A stretch of DNA of 6,430 bases from Candidatus Melainabacteria bacterium GWA2_34_9 (GTDB lineage Bacteria > Cyanobacteriota > Vampirovibrionia > Gastranaerophilales > UBA9971), in assembly GCA_001784535.1 (NCBI GenBank), contig MFRJ01000002.1, forward strand, positions 1-6,430, written 5' to 3'. How positions within the stretch are numbered: the first letter of the stretch is position 1; every line of letters starts with the position of its first letter. The position numbers and the translations under genes were made by a program. The notes under the pieces are model-generated. The model was not told where the DNA came from, made no database searches, and saw only the letters and a list, made by a program, of their open reading frames with translations. Shown here one piece after another: positions 1-5,676 of the stretch.

Positions 1-298
1 TTATACAAAGTATATTGTTTTTATATAAATAACACACATAAAATATTACTTATAAATTGCTTATTATCAAATTTTACGCATCATCATTATTTGCTAAAAC
101 AAAGATGCTGATATGTAAAAAGATAAAGAAAGCAGATTCTTCTAAAAACGCGAAAGCAAAATGTCTGGAGTACGAATTTATCAAACAATAAAAGACTTAT
201 GCTTATTCATACAGTCGCTGATTTCTTAGAATCACATTTATTAACGAAATATTATCTATAGAAAAATACATATTATTTTAACGAGGAGGAGTCAAACT
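1..298. other. AT-rich intergenic leader, no gene seen
   Basis: No convincing coding region, tRNA or structured RNA is visible. All six frames are broken by frequent stops. The only ATG-started frame of note (161-229, 22 codons) lacks a ribosome binding site. The last part serves the gene at 299: TATTAT hexamers that could be -10 boxes occur at 250-255 and 271-276, but no good -35 lies at the right distance from either, so I do not call a promoter. A strong Shine-Dalgarno (AGGAGG, 284-289) sits nine bases before the ATG. The 5' untranslated part could therefore be short, leaving over 200 bases of unexplained AT-rich sequence. Confidence 0.6.
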
Positions 299-1519
299 AT
301 GCTAGGTTTTAACACAAATTCAAACAACATGTACATCAACCAAAATTATGGTTATGGTCAGTCTGCAATGAATACATACCAACAACAACAATCTCTACTT
401 TTTACAGGTGATCAATACGCAAAATGGCAGCAACAGCAGCAGCAACAACAACAAACATCTGTTTTTGGTGGATATTCTCAGCAACCTTCTTATGATCCAA
501 ATTTTATGATGCTTTCGATGATTAATTCAATGTTACCTGTAATGCTTGGATTAATTTCAAATCAACAACCTGTTGTTCAAAGACCACCTGTAGTTCAACA
601 ACCGCCAATGATTCAACAACCACAACAAAACAGTTCATCTGGCTTTTTACAACAATTAGTTATGATGCTTTTGCAGAATCTACTAGGAACTGGATCACCT
701 ACAGCAGGTAGAAGACCTGTAGAAATTTACGATGAAAACGTAACCGTAGACTCTTGGGGCGATCCTCACTTTTCAATAAACGGTAAGCAATCATTTGACT
801 TTCAAGGCAAAAATGAAGGCTTATACAAAATGATTGATAACAGCGATATCGCTCTTAACGCAAAATTTACCGGTGGCGGTGAAGGAGCAGCAACAATTAT
901 AAATTCCCAAAACCTTGAATTTAAAGATGCAGGTATTAACCTTGTAACACACGCTGACGGAAAATTTGAAATTATTCAAGACGGAAAAGAAATTGGCGAT
1001 GAAACAAATTACGACAAAGATGAAAAACTCGTAGAACTTCTTAAAAAGAATGACATTAATTTAAAGAAAGAAGGCAACGTCCTAACAACAACTCACGGTA
1101 AAAGAACAATTTCTCAAAGATTTAACGGCGGAAATATAGATAATATCAATAATAATTTGATGAAAGGAGACGAAGGTCTTTTAACACAAACAGTCGGTGC
1201 TATTGATGAAGACAAAGACGGAATAACCAAGCTAGGAACTGACGTTAATAAAGACGGAAAAGTCGACGAAAAAGATAATTTACAATATGATATCAAAAAT
1301 CAATTTATGGTACACACAGCAGCTGAAGCAAGAAGCGCCGCTCCAATAACCGCTGAAATTGAAGCTGCAATCAAAAAAGATATCGCGGACGGTATTAAAA
1401 AAGGCTCGGCAGTAAAAGGATTCTCGACCGAACATGGTTATGACGCAAGACAATGGAACGAGTACCTTGGAGCAAAATTATACTCAGTTAAAGAAGACGA
1501 ACTACTAGCAGCAAAATAA
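299..1519 (+). CDS. Gln/Pro-rich protein with GDPH (DUF1521/VWD-like) domain and EF-hand-type calcium loop
   Basis: A 406-residue protein of unknown function. Residues 1-65 are rich in Asn, Gln, Tyr and Gly, with a run of nine Gln at 44-52 encoded by mixed CAG/CAA. Residues 66-88 (Met-rich) and 115-130 are hydrophobic and flank a Pro/Gln segment (89-110) built from repeated VVQxPP-like units. From about 150 a globular domain begins with WGDPHF (153-158) followed by SFDFQGKNEGLY (165-176). This resembles the opening of VWD domains and of DUF1521, where GDPH is a self-cleavage site (NopE1 of Bradyrhizobium, calcium-triggered; human MUC2). Residues 315-326 (DVNKDGKVDEKD) match an EF-hand/dockerin calcium loop, and 303-314 is a weaker second one. 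There is no signal peptide and no cysteine, so export, if any, would need a leaderless route. The start is supported by AGGAGG nine bases upstream. The gene is monocistronic, with its own terminator. Coding is certain; the calcium and cleavage roles are inferred. Confidence 0.9.
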   Translation: MLGFNTNSNNMYINQNYGYGQSAMNTYQQQQSLLFTGDQYAKWQQQQQQQQQTSVFGGYSQQPSYDPNFMMLSMINSMLPVMLGLISNQQPVVQRPPVVQQPPMIQQPQQNSSSGFLQQLVMMLLQNLLGTGSPTAGRRPVEIYDENVTVDSWGDPHFSINGKQSFDFQGKNEGLYKMIDNSDIALNAKFTGGGEGAATIINSQNLEFKDAGINLVTHADGKFEIIQDGKEIGDETNYDKDEKLVELLKKNDINLKKEGNVLTTTHGKRTISQRFNGGNIDNINNNLMKGDEGLLTQTVGAIDEDKDGITKLGTDVNKDGKVDEKDNLQYDIKNQFMVHTAAEARSAAPITAEIEAAIKKDIADGIKKGSAVKGFSTEHGYDARQWNEYLGAKLYSVKEDELLAAK

Positions 1520-1551
1520 ATTCTATAAGTAATCTATAAAGCTAAATTTAT

Positions 1552-1585
1552 AAACCGCCCTTAAAACGGCGGTTTTTCTTTCTTT
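1552..1585 (+). terminator. Rho-independent terminator of the GDPH-protein gene
   Basis: A perfect 8-bp stem, AAACCGCC (1552-1559) with GGCGGTTT (1568-1575), encloses an 8-base loop. It is followed by TTTTTCTTTCTTT. It starts 32 bases after the stop codon at 1519. Read from the other strand, the same stem is followed by a broken T-rich run, so it may also help stop transcription arriving from tmk, which ends at 1626 on the opposite strand. Confidence 0.9.
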
Positions 1586-1589
1586 ACTG

Positions 1590-1627
1590 TCATTGCAAAG
1601 AGGCACGGCGAGCCGACGCGGCAATTT
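1590..1627. repeat. GC-rich imperfect palindrome, likely dispersed repeat element
   Basis: Outer arms ATTGC (1592-1596) and GCAAT (1621-1625) bracket a core with CGGC-GA-GCCG at 1606-1615. From 1595 to 1622, 21 of 28 bases are G or C, in sharp contrast with the AT-rich surroundings. The form 'TCATTGC...GGCAATtT' resembles the small dispersed palindromes beginning GTCATTGCGAGG that I recall from many bacterial genomes. Only one copy lies in this window, so dispersal is inferred. Its right arm directly abuts the tmk stop codon (1626-1628). Confidence 0.5.
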
Positions 1628-2237
1628 AATAATTTTCTAATACTTTAATTACGTCTGAATGAACTTTTTGAATTTCTTGATTAGCGTCGATAACTTTTAT
1701 TCTGTCAGGGAATTTTTTTGCTAAATCAAGGAAGCCGAATCTTACTTTTTGGTGAAATTCTTTTGCTTCTGACTCAAGCCTGTCTTTTGTTTCTCCGACA
1801 CGCTGCTCAGCAACTTCTGTGCTCACATCAAAAACAAAAGTTAAATTCGGTACGAGTGATCTAGTAACAATATTATTTAACATTGAAATCTCATCTACAT
1901 CCAGCCCCCTTGCATATCCCTGATAAGCCACAGAGGAATCTATATATCTGTCACATAAAATAACTTTGCCTTCTTCTAATGCAGGAATGATTTTTTCTTC
2001 TACATGCTGCGCTCTGTCAGCAAGATAAAGAAATAATTCGCAATAAGAAGCAACTTTTCCGTCATGGTGAAGCAAAATTTCTCTTATTTTTTGTCCTAAA
2101 GGTGTTCCACCCGGATCTCTTGTTGTTATAACTTCAAATCCTTTATTTTGGAAAAATTCTGCCGCCATTTTGAGCTGTGTAGATTTTCCCGAGCCGTCTG
2201 CACCTTCAAAAGTTATAAATAAGCCTTTTTTATTCAC
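1626..2237 (-). CDS. tmk: Thymidylate kinase (dTMP kinase)
   Basis: Phosphorylates dTMP to dTDP with ATP in the cytoplasm, the step that joins the de novo and salvage routes to dTTP. The 203-residue length is normal. Visible motifs: the P-loop FEGADGSGKST (10-20, Lys18 and Ser19); the substrate-binding DPGGTPLG (41-48); LADRAQHV (72-79); the signature DRYIDSSVAYQGYARGL (96-112); and a LID segment around 146-154 with Arg146 and Arg153. The P-loop lacks the Arg of eukaryotic enzymes, and the arginines sit in the LID instead, as in bacterial type II enzymes. The start is GTG (2235-2237), preceded by AGGGAG at good spacing. The nearest upstream ATG in this frame is followed at once by a stop, and the next internal Met (24) lies past the P-loop, so GTG is the right start. 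It is transcribed alone, divergent from the pgsA cluster. Confidence 0.97.
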   Translation of the reverse strand: MNKKGLFITFEGADGSGKSTQLKMAAEFFQNKGFEVITTRDPGGTPLGQKIREILLHHDGKVASYCELFLYLADRAQHVEEKIIPALEEGKVILCDRYIDSSVAYQGYARGLDVDEISMLNNIVTRSLVPNLTFVFDVSTEVAEQRVGETKDRLESEAKEFHQKVRFGFLDLAKKFPDRIKVIDANQEIQKVHSDVIKVLENY

Positions 2238-2258
2238 TTTGTTCTCCCTATGAATTCA

Positions 2259-2311
2259 TATAGACAATCATAGTTGCTAAAGGCTTAAAGTCTATAATTA
2301 AATATAGTTGC
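2259..2311. repeat. Inverted and direct repeats in the divergent tmk/pgsA promoter region
   Basis: A perfect 7-bp inverted repeat, TATAGAC (2259-2265) and GTCTATA (2290-2296), is spaced by 24 bases. ATAGTTGC occurs twice in direct orientation (2270-2277 and 2304-2311), 34 bases apart, about three helical turns. A third element, CTATA...TATAG, spans 2292-2307. Such repeats in the only divergent intergenic region could be regulator sites, but short AT-rich repeats also arise by chance. Confidence 0.35.
2267..2294 (-). promoter_or_regulatory. Possible tmk promoter
   Basis: On the minus strand, TAGACT (2289-2294) and TATGAT (2267-2272) are separated by 16 bases. They match the sigma70 -35 and -10 consensus at 4 and 5 of 6 positions. 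Transcription would start near 2260, leaving a leader of about 22 bases that contains the AGGGAG ribosome binding site. It is AT-rich DNA with competing candidates, including TTGTTA N17 TATAGA just upstream, so the exact position is uncertain. Confidence 0.3.
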
Positions 2312-2404
2312 AGTAACAATCGTTGTTTAGCCAATTAATCGCTTCTCGCAGATTCGACAATTGCATTTTTTAGTAATAAAATTTTTATGAAAAAGAAATT
2401 AATT

Positions 2405-2410
2405 GAAGGG
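2405..2410 (+). promoter_or_regulatory. Ribosome binding site favouring the ATG at 2417
   Basis: GAAGGG lies six bases before the ATG at 2417. The upstream in-frame ATG at 2387 has only T-rich sequence before it (ATTTTT) and no Shine-Dalgarno. This makes 2417 the better start. Use of 2387 would require leaderless or weak initiation. Confidence 0.5.
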
Positions 2411-2416
2411 TACGAA

Positions 2417-3016
2417 ATGGCTAATTTTATTTCAATATTAAGAACAATTCTTGCGTTTGTAGTAATCGCAATGCTTTTTATCAAAGGCAATAAAGTTTAT
2501 TGGTCGGCTTTCGGGCTTACTATAATTGTTATCTGGATGGACGGGCTTGACGGGTATATTGCAAGAAAATTCAATGAATGCTCAAAATTTGGAGCGCTTC
2601 TTGATATTTTAAGCGACAGAATCGTAGAAAATGTTTTCTGGATTTCTTTTGCGGTATTAGGTTGGATCGGCTTATGGATTCCGCTTGTGGTTATGACAAG
2701 AGGAATAATTACAGACAGCTTGAGAAGTCTGGCTCTTGAGCAAGGTTTTACTGCTTTTGGTTCTACTACAATGATGAAAAATCCTATAGGCAAATTTATA
2801 GTAGCTTCCAATTTTGTAAGATTCACCTATGCTGTGTGCAAAGCTATTGCATTTGCTCTTCTAATCGCCGCACACGTGCCTGCTTATTATCCATACAAAT
2901 CAATAGTAACTATTGTTGCTTACGCAAGCGTTTATATTTCGGTTTTCTTATGCGTAGCAAGAGGAATTCCTGTAATACTCGAAAGCAAAAGGTTTTTAGT
3001 TTCTAAAAATGACTAA
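2417..3016 (+). CDS. pgsA: CDP-alcohol phosphatidyltransferase, probably PgsA (phosphatidylglycerophosphate synthase)
   Basis: An integral membrane enzyme of the CDP-OH-P-transf family. PgsA moves the phosphatidyl group of CDP-diacylglycerol to glycerol 3-phosphate, the committed step to phosphatidylglycerol and cardiolipin. Numbered from the ATG at 2417 (199 residues), the family signature DG-xx-AR-x8-G-xxx-D-xxx-D is complete: Asp42, Asp45, Ala49-Arg50, Gly59, Asp63 and Asp67, the four metal-binding aspartates included. Hydrophobic segments lie near 3-23, 29-42, 73-96, 137-154 and 162-182, fitting a six-helix protein. An in-frame ATG at 2387 would add ten residues (charged KKK start) but lacks a ribosome binding site. 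The chosen start gives MANFISILRT, typical of the family's opening. First gene of a rightward cluster; its last eight bases overlap trmL. The family is certain. The glycerol-phosphate acceptor is inferred, since other CDP-alcohol transferases share the motif. Confidence 0.9.
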   Translation: MANFISILRTILAFVVIAMLFIKGNKVYWSAFGLTIIVIWMDGLDGYIARKFNECSKFGALLDILSDRIVENVFWISFAVLGWIGLWIPLVVMTRGIITDSLRSLALEQGFTAFGSTTMMKNPIGKFIVASNFVRFTYAVCKAIAFALLIAAHVPAYYPYKSIVTIVAYASVYISVFLCVARGIPVILESKRFLVSKND

Positions 3017-3470
3017 TAGCAGTTTTAATATCGTCTTATATGAGCCGCAAATTCCGCAGAATACAGGAAATATTGCAAGACTTTGCGCATGTACAGGAAG
3101 TTCTCTTTATCTGGTGGGAAAATTAGGATTTCATATAACAGACAGGCACGTTAAAAGAGCCGGTCTTGATTATTGGGACTCTGTAAATATACAAACCGTT
3201 TCAACACTGACTGAATTGCAAGAACAATTTCCTGACAGCAATTTTTACTACCTGAGTACGAAAGCAACAAAAAAATATACTGAAATAACTTATCAAAAAG
3301 GAGATTTTCTGGTTTTTGGCAGCGAAACAAAAGGCTTGCCCGAAGAAATAATTTTAAAAAATCATGATAACAGCCTTACTATTCCTATGCTAGATGATCA
3401 AAGAAGCCTTAACCTTTCCAACTCGGTTTCTATAGTACTTTATGAAGCCTTAAGGCAGGTAGGTTTTTAA
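3009..3470 (+). CDS. trmL: tRNA (cytidine/uridine-34-2'-O)-methyltransferase TrmL
   Basis: A SPOUT-class methyltransferase that uses S-adenosylmethionine to 2'-O-methylate the wobble base (position 34) of leucine tRNAs. At 153 residues it is the normal length for a stand-alone TrmL (formerly YibK/CspR). Visible blocks: NIVLYEPQIPQNTGNIARLC (7-26), with the NTGN turn of motif 1; RAGLDYW (50-56); LVFGSETKGLP (101-111, motif 2); and IPMLDDQRSLNLSNSVSI (125-142, motif 3), which forms the knotted cofactor site. The ATG lies inside the end of pgsA (8-base overlap) and no strong Shine-Dalgarno precedes it, so translation is probably coupled to pgsA. It lacks the N-terminal RNA-binding extension of the larger TrmH/RlmB relatives, which favours TrmL. 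Confidence 0.95.
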   Translation: MTNSSFNIVLYEPQIPQNTGNIARLCACTGSSLYLVGKLGFHITDRHVKRAGLDYWDSVNIQTVSTLTELQEQFPDSNFYYLSTKATKKYTEITYQKGDFLVFGSETKGLPEEIILKNHDNSLTIPMLDDQRSLNLSNSVSIVLYEALRQVGF

Positions 3471-3489
3471 ATTACAGGATTTATCAACA

Positions 3490-4122
3490 ATGAAAATTTC
3501 AAGCAAATATAGAATAATTACATTATCAGTTTTGATTTTTATCAGTTTGTTGACTCTTATAAAAACCCTTTATGACGTTGAAAAACAATTGTACAAGGTT
3601 GACAAACCTCTTGCTCCTCAGGAATTGGCAAAAATTGCTGTCGAAAAATACCTAATGGAAGGCAAAATTGTCGTTCCTTTACGAATAAAAGGAATAACAT
3701 CAAAAAAAGCAGGCGTGTTTGTTACTATTTCCAACAAAAAATCAGGTTTAAGAGGATGCGTGGGAACTGTTCCTCCTTCTGTTGATTCTGAAAGTATCGG
3801 GAATGAAATTGTTCAAGTAGCTATATTAAGCGCTACAAAAGATGACAGATTTCTGTCTATTAACAAAAATGAACTCAAAGACTTAACTTATTCCGTTGAT
3901 ATTTTGGAAACACCTGTAACAGTTAAATCAACTGAGGAATTAAACCCTAAAATTTACGGAGTTGTTGTTTTTTCAGGCAATAATGCAGGGGTACTCTTGC
4001 CTGATATCAAAGGCGTTAATGATGTCAAAACACAGATTAAATTTGCCAGACAAAACGGCAATATACAAGAAAACGAAAAAATTACTAAAATACAGAAATT
4101 TAAAGTAAAACGCTTTAACTAA
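3490..4122 (+). CDS. Membrane-anchored AMMECR1-domain protein
   Basis: A 210-residue protein with a short basic N-terminus, one hydrophobic helix (about 9-26) and then an AMMECR1 domain (about 42-208). The domain signature LRGCVGT is at 87-93 (Cys90). It is preceded by GVFVTISNKKSG and followed by AILSATKDDRF (111-121), LTYSVDIL (132-139), GVVVFSGNNAGVLLP (157-171) and a C-terminal KFKVKRF. AMMECR1 proteins are of unproven biochemical role. In bacteria the domain is best known as protein A of the AmmeMemoRadiSam set, with a Memo-like dioxygenase and a radical SAM protein. Neither partner is in this window, and the N-terminal anchor is not a feature of the usual soluble form. The helix could be an uncleaved signal anchor, putting the domain outside the membrane. 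AGGA (3476-3479) serves the start. The 19-base gap from trmL suggests one operon. Confidence 0.88.
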   Translation: MKISSKYRIITLSVLIFISLLTLIKTLYDVEKQLYKVDKPLAPQELAKIAVEKYLMEGKIVVPLRIKGITSKKAGVFVTISNKKSGLRGCVGTVPPSVDSESIGNEIVQVAILSATKDDRFLSINKNELKDLTYSVDILETPVTVKSTEELNPKIYGVVVFSGNNAGVLLPDIKGVNDVKTQIKFARQNGNIQENEKITKIQKFKVKRFN

Positions 4123-4131
4123 TGTGATAAT
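4123..4131 (+). promoter_or_regulatory. Extended -10 promoter element before rfbA
   Basis: TGT-GATAAT (TG at 4123-4124, hexamer GATAAT at 4126-4131) fits an extended -10 box with 5 of 6 consensus bases. No good -35 is seen at 16-18 bases, which extended -10 promoters can do without. Transcription would begin near 4138, leaving a leader of about 28 bases with the GAGGAA ribosome binding site at 4155-4160. It would let rfbA be expressed apart from the upstream cluster. Confidence 0.4.
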
Positions 4132-4165
4132 ATTAAGTAAATTTATATATAAATGAGGAAATAAA

Positions 4166-5032
4166 ATGAAAGGTATAATTCTGGCGGGAGGAAAAGGAAC
4201 AAGGCTTTTCCCTGTAACACAAACAGTTTGCAAACAACTTCTTCCGGTTTATGACAAGCCAATGATTTATTATCCGCTTTCTGTTCTCATGTTGGCAGGA
4301 ATAAAAGAAGTTTTGATTATTTCCACTCCTGAAGCGACGCCTATGTTCCAAAATCTCCTTAAAGACGGCTCTCAAATCGGTATGTCTATTTTATATAAAG
4401 TTCAGCCATCCCCTGACGGATTAGCTCAAGCTTTTATTCTTGGAGAAGAGTTTATTGGTGACGATAATGTAGCTCTGGTTCTCGGAGATAATATTTTTTA
4501 CGGGCAGGGTTTTTCAGGAATGCTGAAAAATGCTGTTGAAAGACGCGAAGGCGCTACAATTTTTGGTTACAAAGTAAAAGATCCTTATAGATTCGGTGTT
4601 GCAGAATTTGATAAATCAGGCAAAGTTCTTTCTCTTGAAGAAAAACCTGAGAATCCAAAGTCTGATTATGCTGTAACCGGGCTTTACTTCTACGACAATA
4701 AAGTCGTTGAATATGCAAAATCCTTAAAACCTTCACCAAGAGGTGAAATTGAGATTACTGATTTAAACAATGTTTATCTTAATAATGGAAATCTAAACGT
4801 AGAGCTTTTAGGAAGAGGGTTTGCCTGGTTAGATACCGGAACACACGAATCCTTACTTCAGGCTTCCCATTACATAGAAACAATCGAAAAAAATCAAGGT
4901 GTAAAGGTTGCCTGCCTTGAAGAAATAGCTTATTTGAAGAAATTTATCAACAAAGAAGATCTTTTAAAACAAGTAGAATTTTATAATTCCAGTGATTATG
5001 GAATTTATTTAAAAAACATTCTTTTTAATTGA
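4166..5032 (+). CDS. rfbA: Glucose-1-phosphate thymidylyltransferase (RmlA/RfbA)
   Basis: Joins dTTP and glucose 1-phosphate to make dTDP-glucose and pyrophosphate, the first step towards dTDP-L-rhamnose and other dTDP-6-deoxy sugars of surface polysaccharides. The 288-residue length is full for the short RmlA type. Visible motifs: the nucleotide-binding GGKGTRLFPVT (8-18); KQLLPVYDKPMIYYPLS (23-39); LGDNIFYG (106-113), with the metal-binding Asp108; the EEKP sugar-site motif (158-161); GEIEITDLNN (193-202); and WLDTGTHESL (221-230), with Asp223, the second metal ligand. GAGGAA (4155-4160) sits at good spacing before the ATG. It lies 43 bases after the AMMECR1 gene, long enough for its own promoter. 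The partners rmlB, rmlC and rmlD are not in this window. The final 24 bases overlap the convergent gene on the other strand. Confidence 0.96.
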   Translation: MKGIILAGGKGTRLFPVTQTVCKQLLPVYDKPMIYYPLSVLMLAGIKEVLIISTPEATPMFQNLLKDGSQIGMSILYKVQPSPDGLAQAFILGEEFIGDDNVALVLGDNIFYGQGFSGMLKNAVERREGATIFGYKVKDPYRFGVAEFDKSGKVLSLEEKPENPKSDYAVTGLYFYDNKVVEYAKSLKPSPRGEIEITDLNNVYLNNGNLNVELLGRGFAWLDTGTHESLLQASHYIETIEKNQGVKVACLEEIAYLKKFINKEDLLKQVEFYNSSDYGIYLKNILFN

Positions 5033-5040
5033 TTTTTTTT
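5009..5040 (+). terminator. Weak possible terminator at the end of rfbA
   Basis: TTAAAAA (5009-5015) can pair with TTTTTAA (5022-5028) around a 6-base loop, with an eight-T run at 5033-5040. The stem is entirely A-T and lies inside the overlapping coding ends of rfbA and the facing gene, so its strength is doubtful. No better terminator is visible between the two convergent genes. Confidence 0.25.
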
Positions 5041-5635
5041 CAGGCAAATTCACTCTGAAGGTAGTAGCAAAAGTAACGGTTCGACCAGGGCTTATAAGAA
5101 AATCAACTCCAACAAGTCCTTTTGAAATTCCTATTACAGGTACAATTAAAGGTGTTATGCCACCAATATTGAATTCATAACGCTCATATCCATGCATTGC
5201 CATCAATTTATATTTAAAGTCCATATTAACGTCTTCCGGCAGGTTTTTTTCATAAATTTTTCTGGTAATTCCTGCATAATATGTTTGTGAATGGTAACTA
5301 TTATTATATGTGCCTAATGTATATCCATCAAGGTCAATAGCAACAAGTTTATTAGACTCATTCATCTGATCTCTGTCTTCTCGTGTGTGATAACTAAACA
5401 TTAACAAATTTAGAGCGTTGTCACTTGGTTCGCCTTTTACAAATTCCCAGCTGTTTTTCAAAAATTGTTTATCTTTTAATTTTTTATTTGTTGATACATT
5501 CAGCTTGATAACACCAAGTTTTTCATTTTCACTATTATCAACGTTATTTGCAAGTTGTAATTCTTTTGACAATACCGGCACAGGGTATAAGATCATTATC
5601 ATCAATATTAATATTAAAATTGCTGTTTTTTTCAT
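5009..5635 (-). CDS. Secreted or envelope protein of unknown function, possible small outer-membrane beta-sheet protein
   Basis: A 208-residue protein that starts with a clear Sec signal peptide: two lysines (2-3), a long hydrophobic core (4-18) and probable cleavage after Ser23 (VLS-KE). It has no cysteine, so it is not a lipoprotein. Mature residues 24-70 are polar and charged. Residues 75-196 alternate polar and hydrophobic residues, with MNESN (91-95), GTYNNSY (108-114), YYAG (119-122) and a GITPLIVPVIGISKG stretch (159-173). This NExN...YxNSY...YAG pattern recalls a loose family of small bacterial and phage envelope proteins with a predicted beta-barrel-like fold. The resemblance is from memory and weak. 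The C-terminus is basic (KKSIKKNVF) rather than a classic barrel-ending aromatic signal. No good Shine-Dalgarno precedes the ATG, but a strong promoter lies upstream (5677-5705). Function not recognised. Confidence 0.8.
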   Translation of the reverse strand: MKKTAILILILMIMILYPVPVLSKELQLANNVDNSENEKLGVIKLNVSTNKKLKDKQFLKNSWEFVKGEPSDNALNLLMFSYHTREDRDQMNESNKLVAIDLDGYTLGTYNNSYHSQTYYAGITRKIYEKNLPEDVNMDFKYKLMAMHGYERYEFNIGGITPLIVPVIGISKGLVGVDFLISPGRTVTFATTFRVNLPEKKSIKKNVF

Positions 5636-5676
5636 TTTACGCTGACTTTATTAATTACAAACTATATTACTCATCT

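Noticed and set aside
161..229. ATG-started 22-codon frame in the leader upstream of the first gene
   Set aside because: It has no ribosome binding site, no recognisable peptide and a length expected by chance.
1114..1296. 60-codon minus-strand frame
   Set aside because: Antisense shadow of the GDPH protein gene; its composition mirrors the Asp/Lys-rich plus-strand coding.
299..1519. True VWD domain assignment
   Set aside because: The opening resembles VWD, but the protein has no cysteine, so the disulfide framework of VWD is absent; DUF1521-like is the better label.
2497..2826. 109-codon open frame on the minus strand
   Set aside because: It lies wholly antisense to the CDP-alcohol phosphatidyltransferase, whose catalytic motif is complete; the frame has no recognisable content.
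3973..4375. Minus-strand open frames of 86 and 80 codons
   Set aside because: They cover the end of the AMMECR1 gene and the start of rfbA, both clearly coding on the plus strand.
5418..5645. 75-codon plus-strand frame
   Set aside because: Antisense to the start of the secreted-protein gene; its hydrophobic look comes from the complement of the Lys/Ile-rich sequence.
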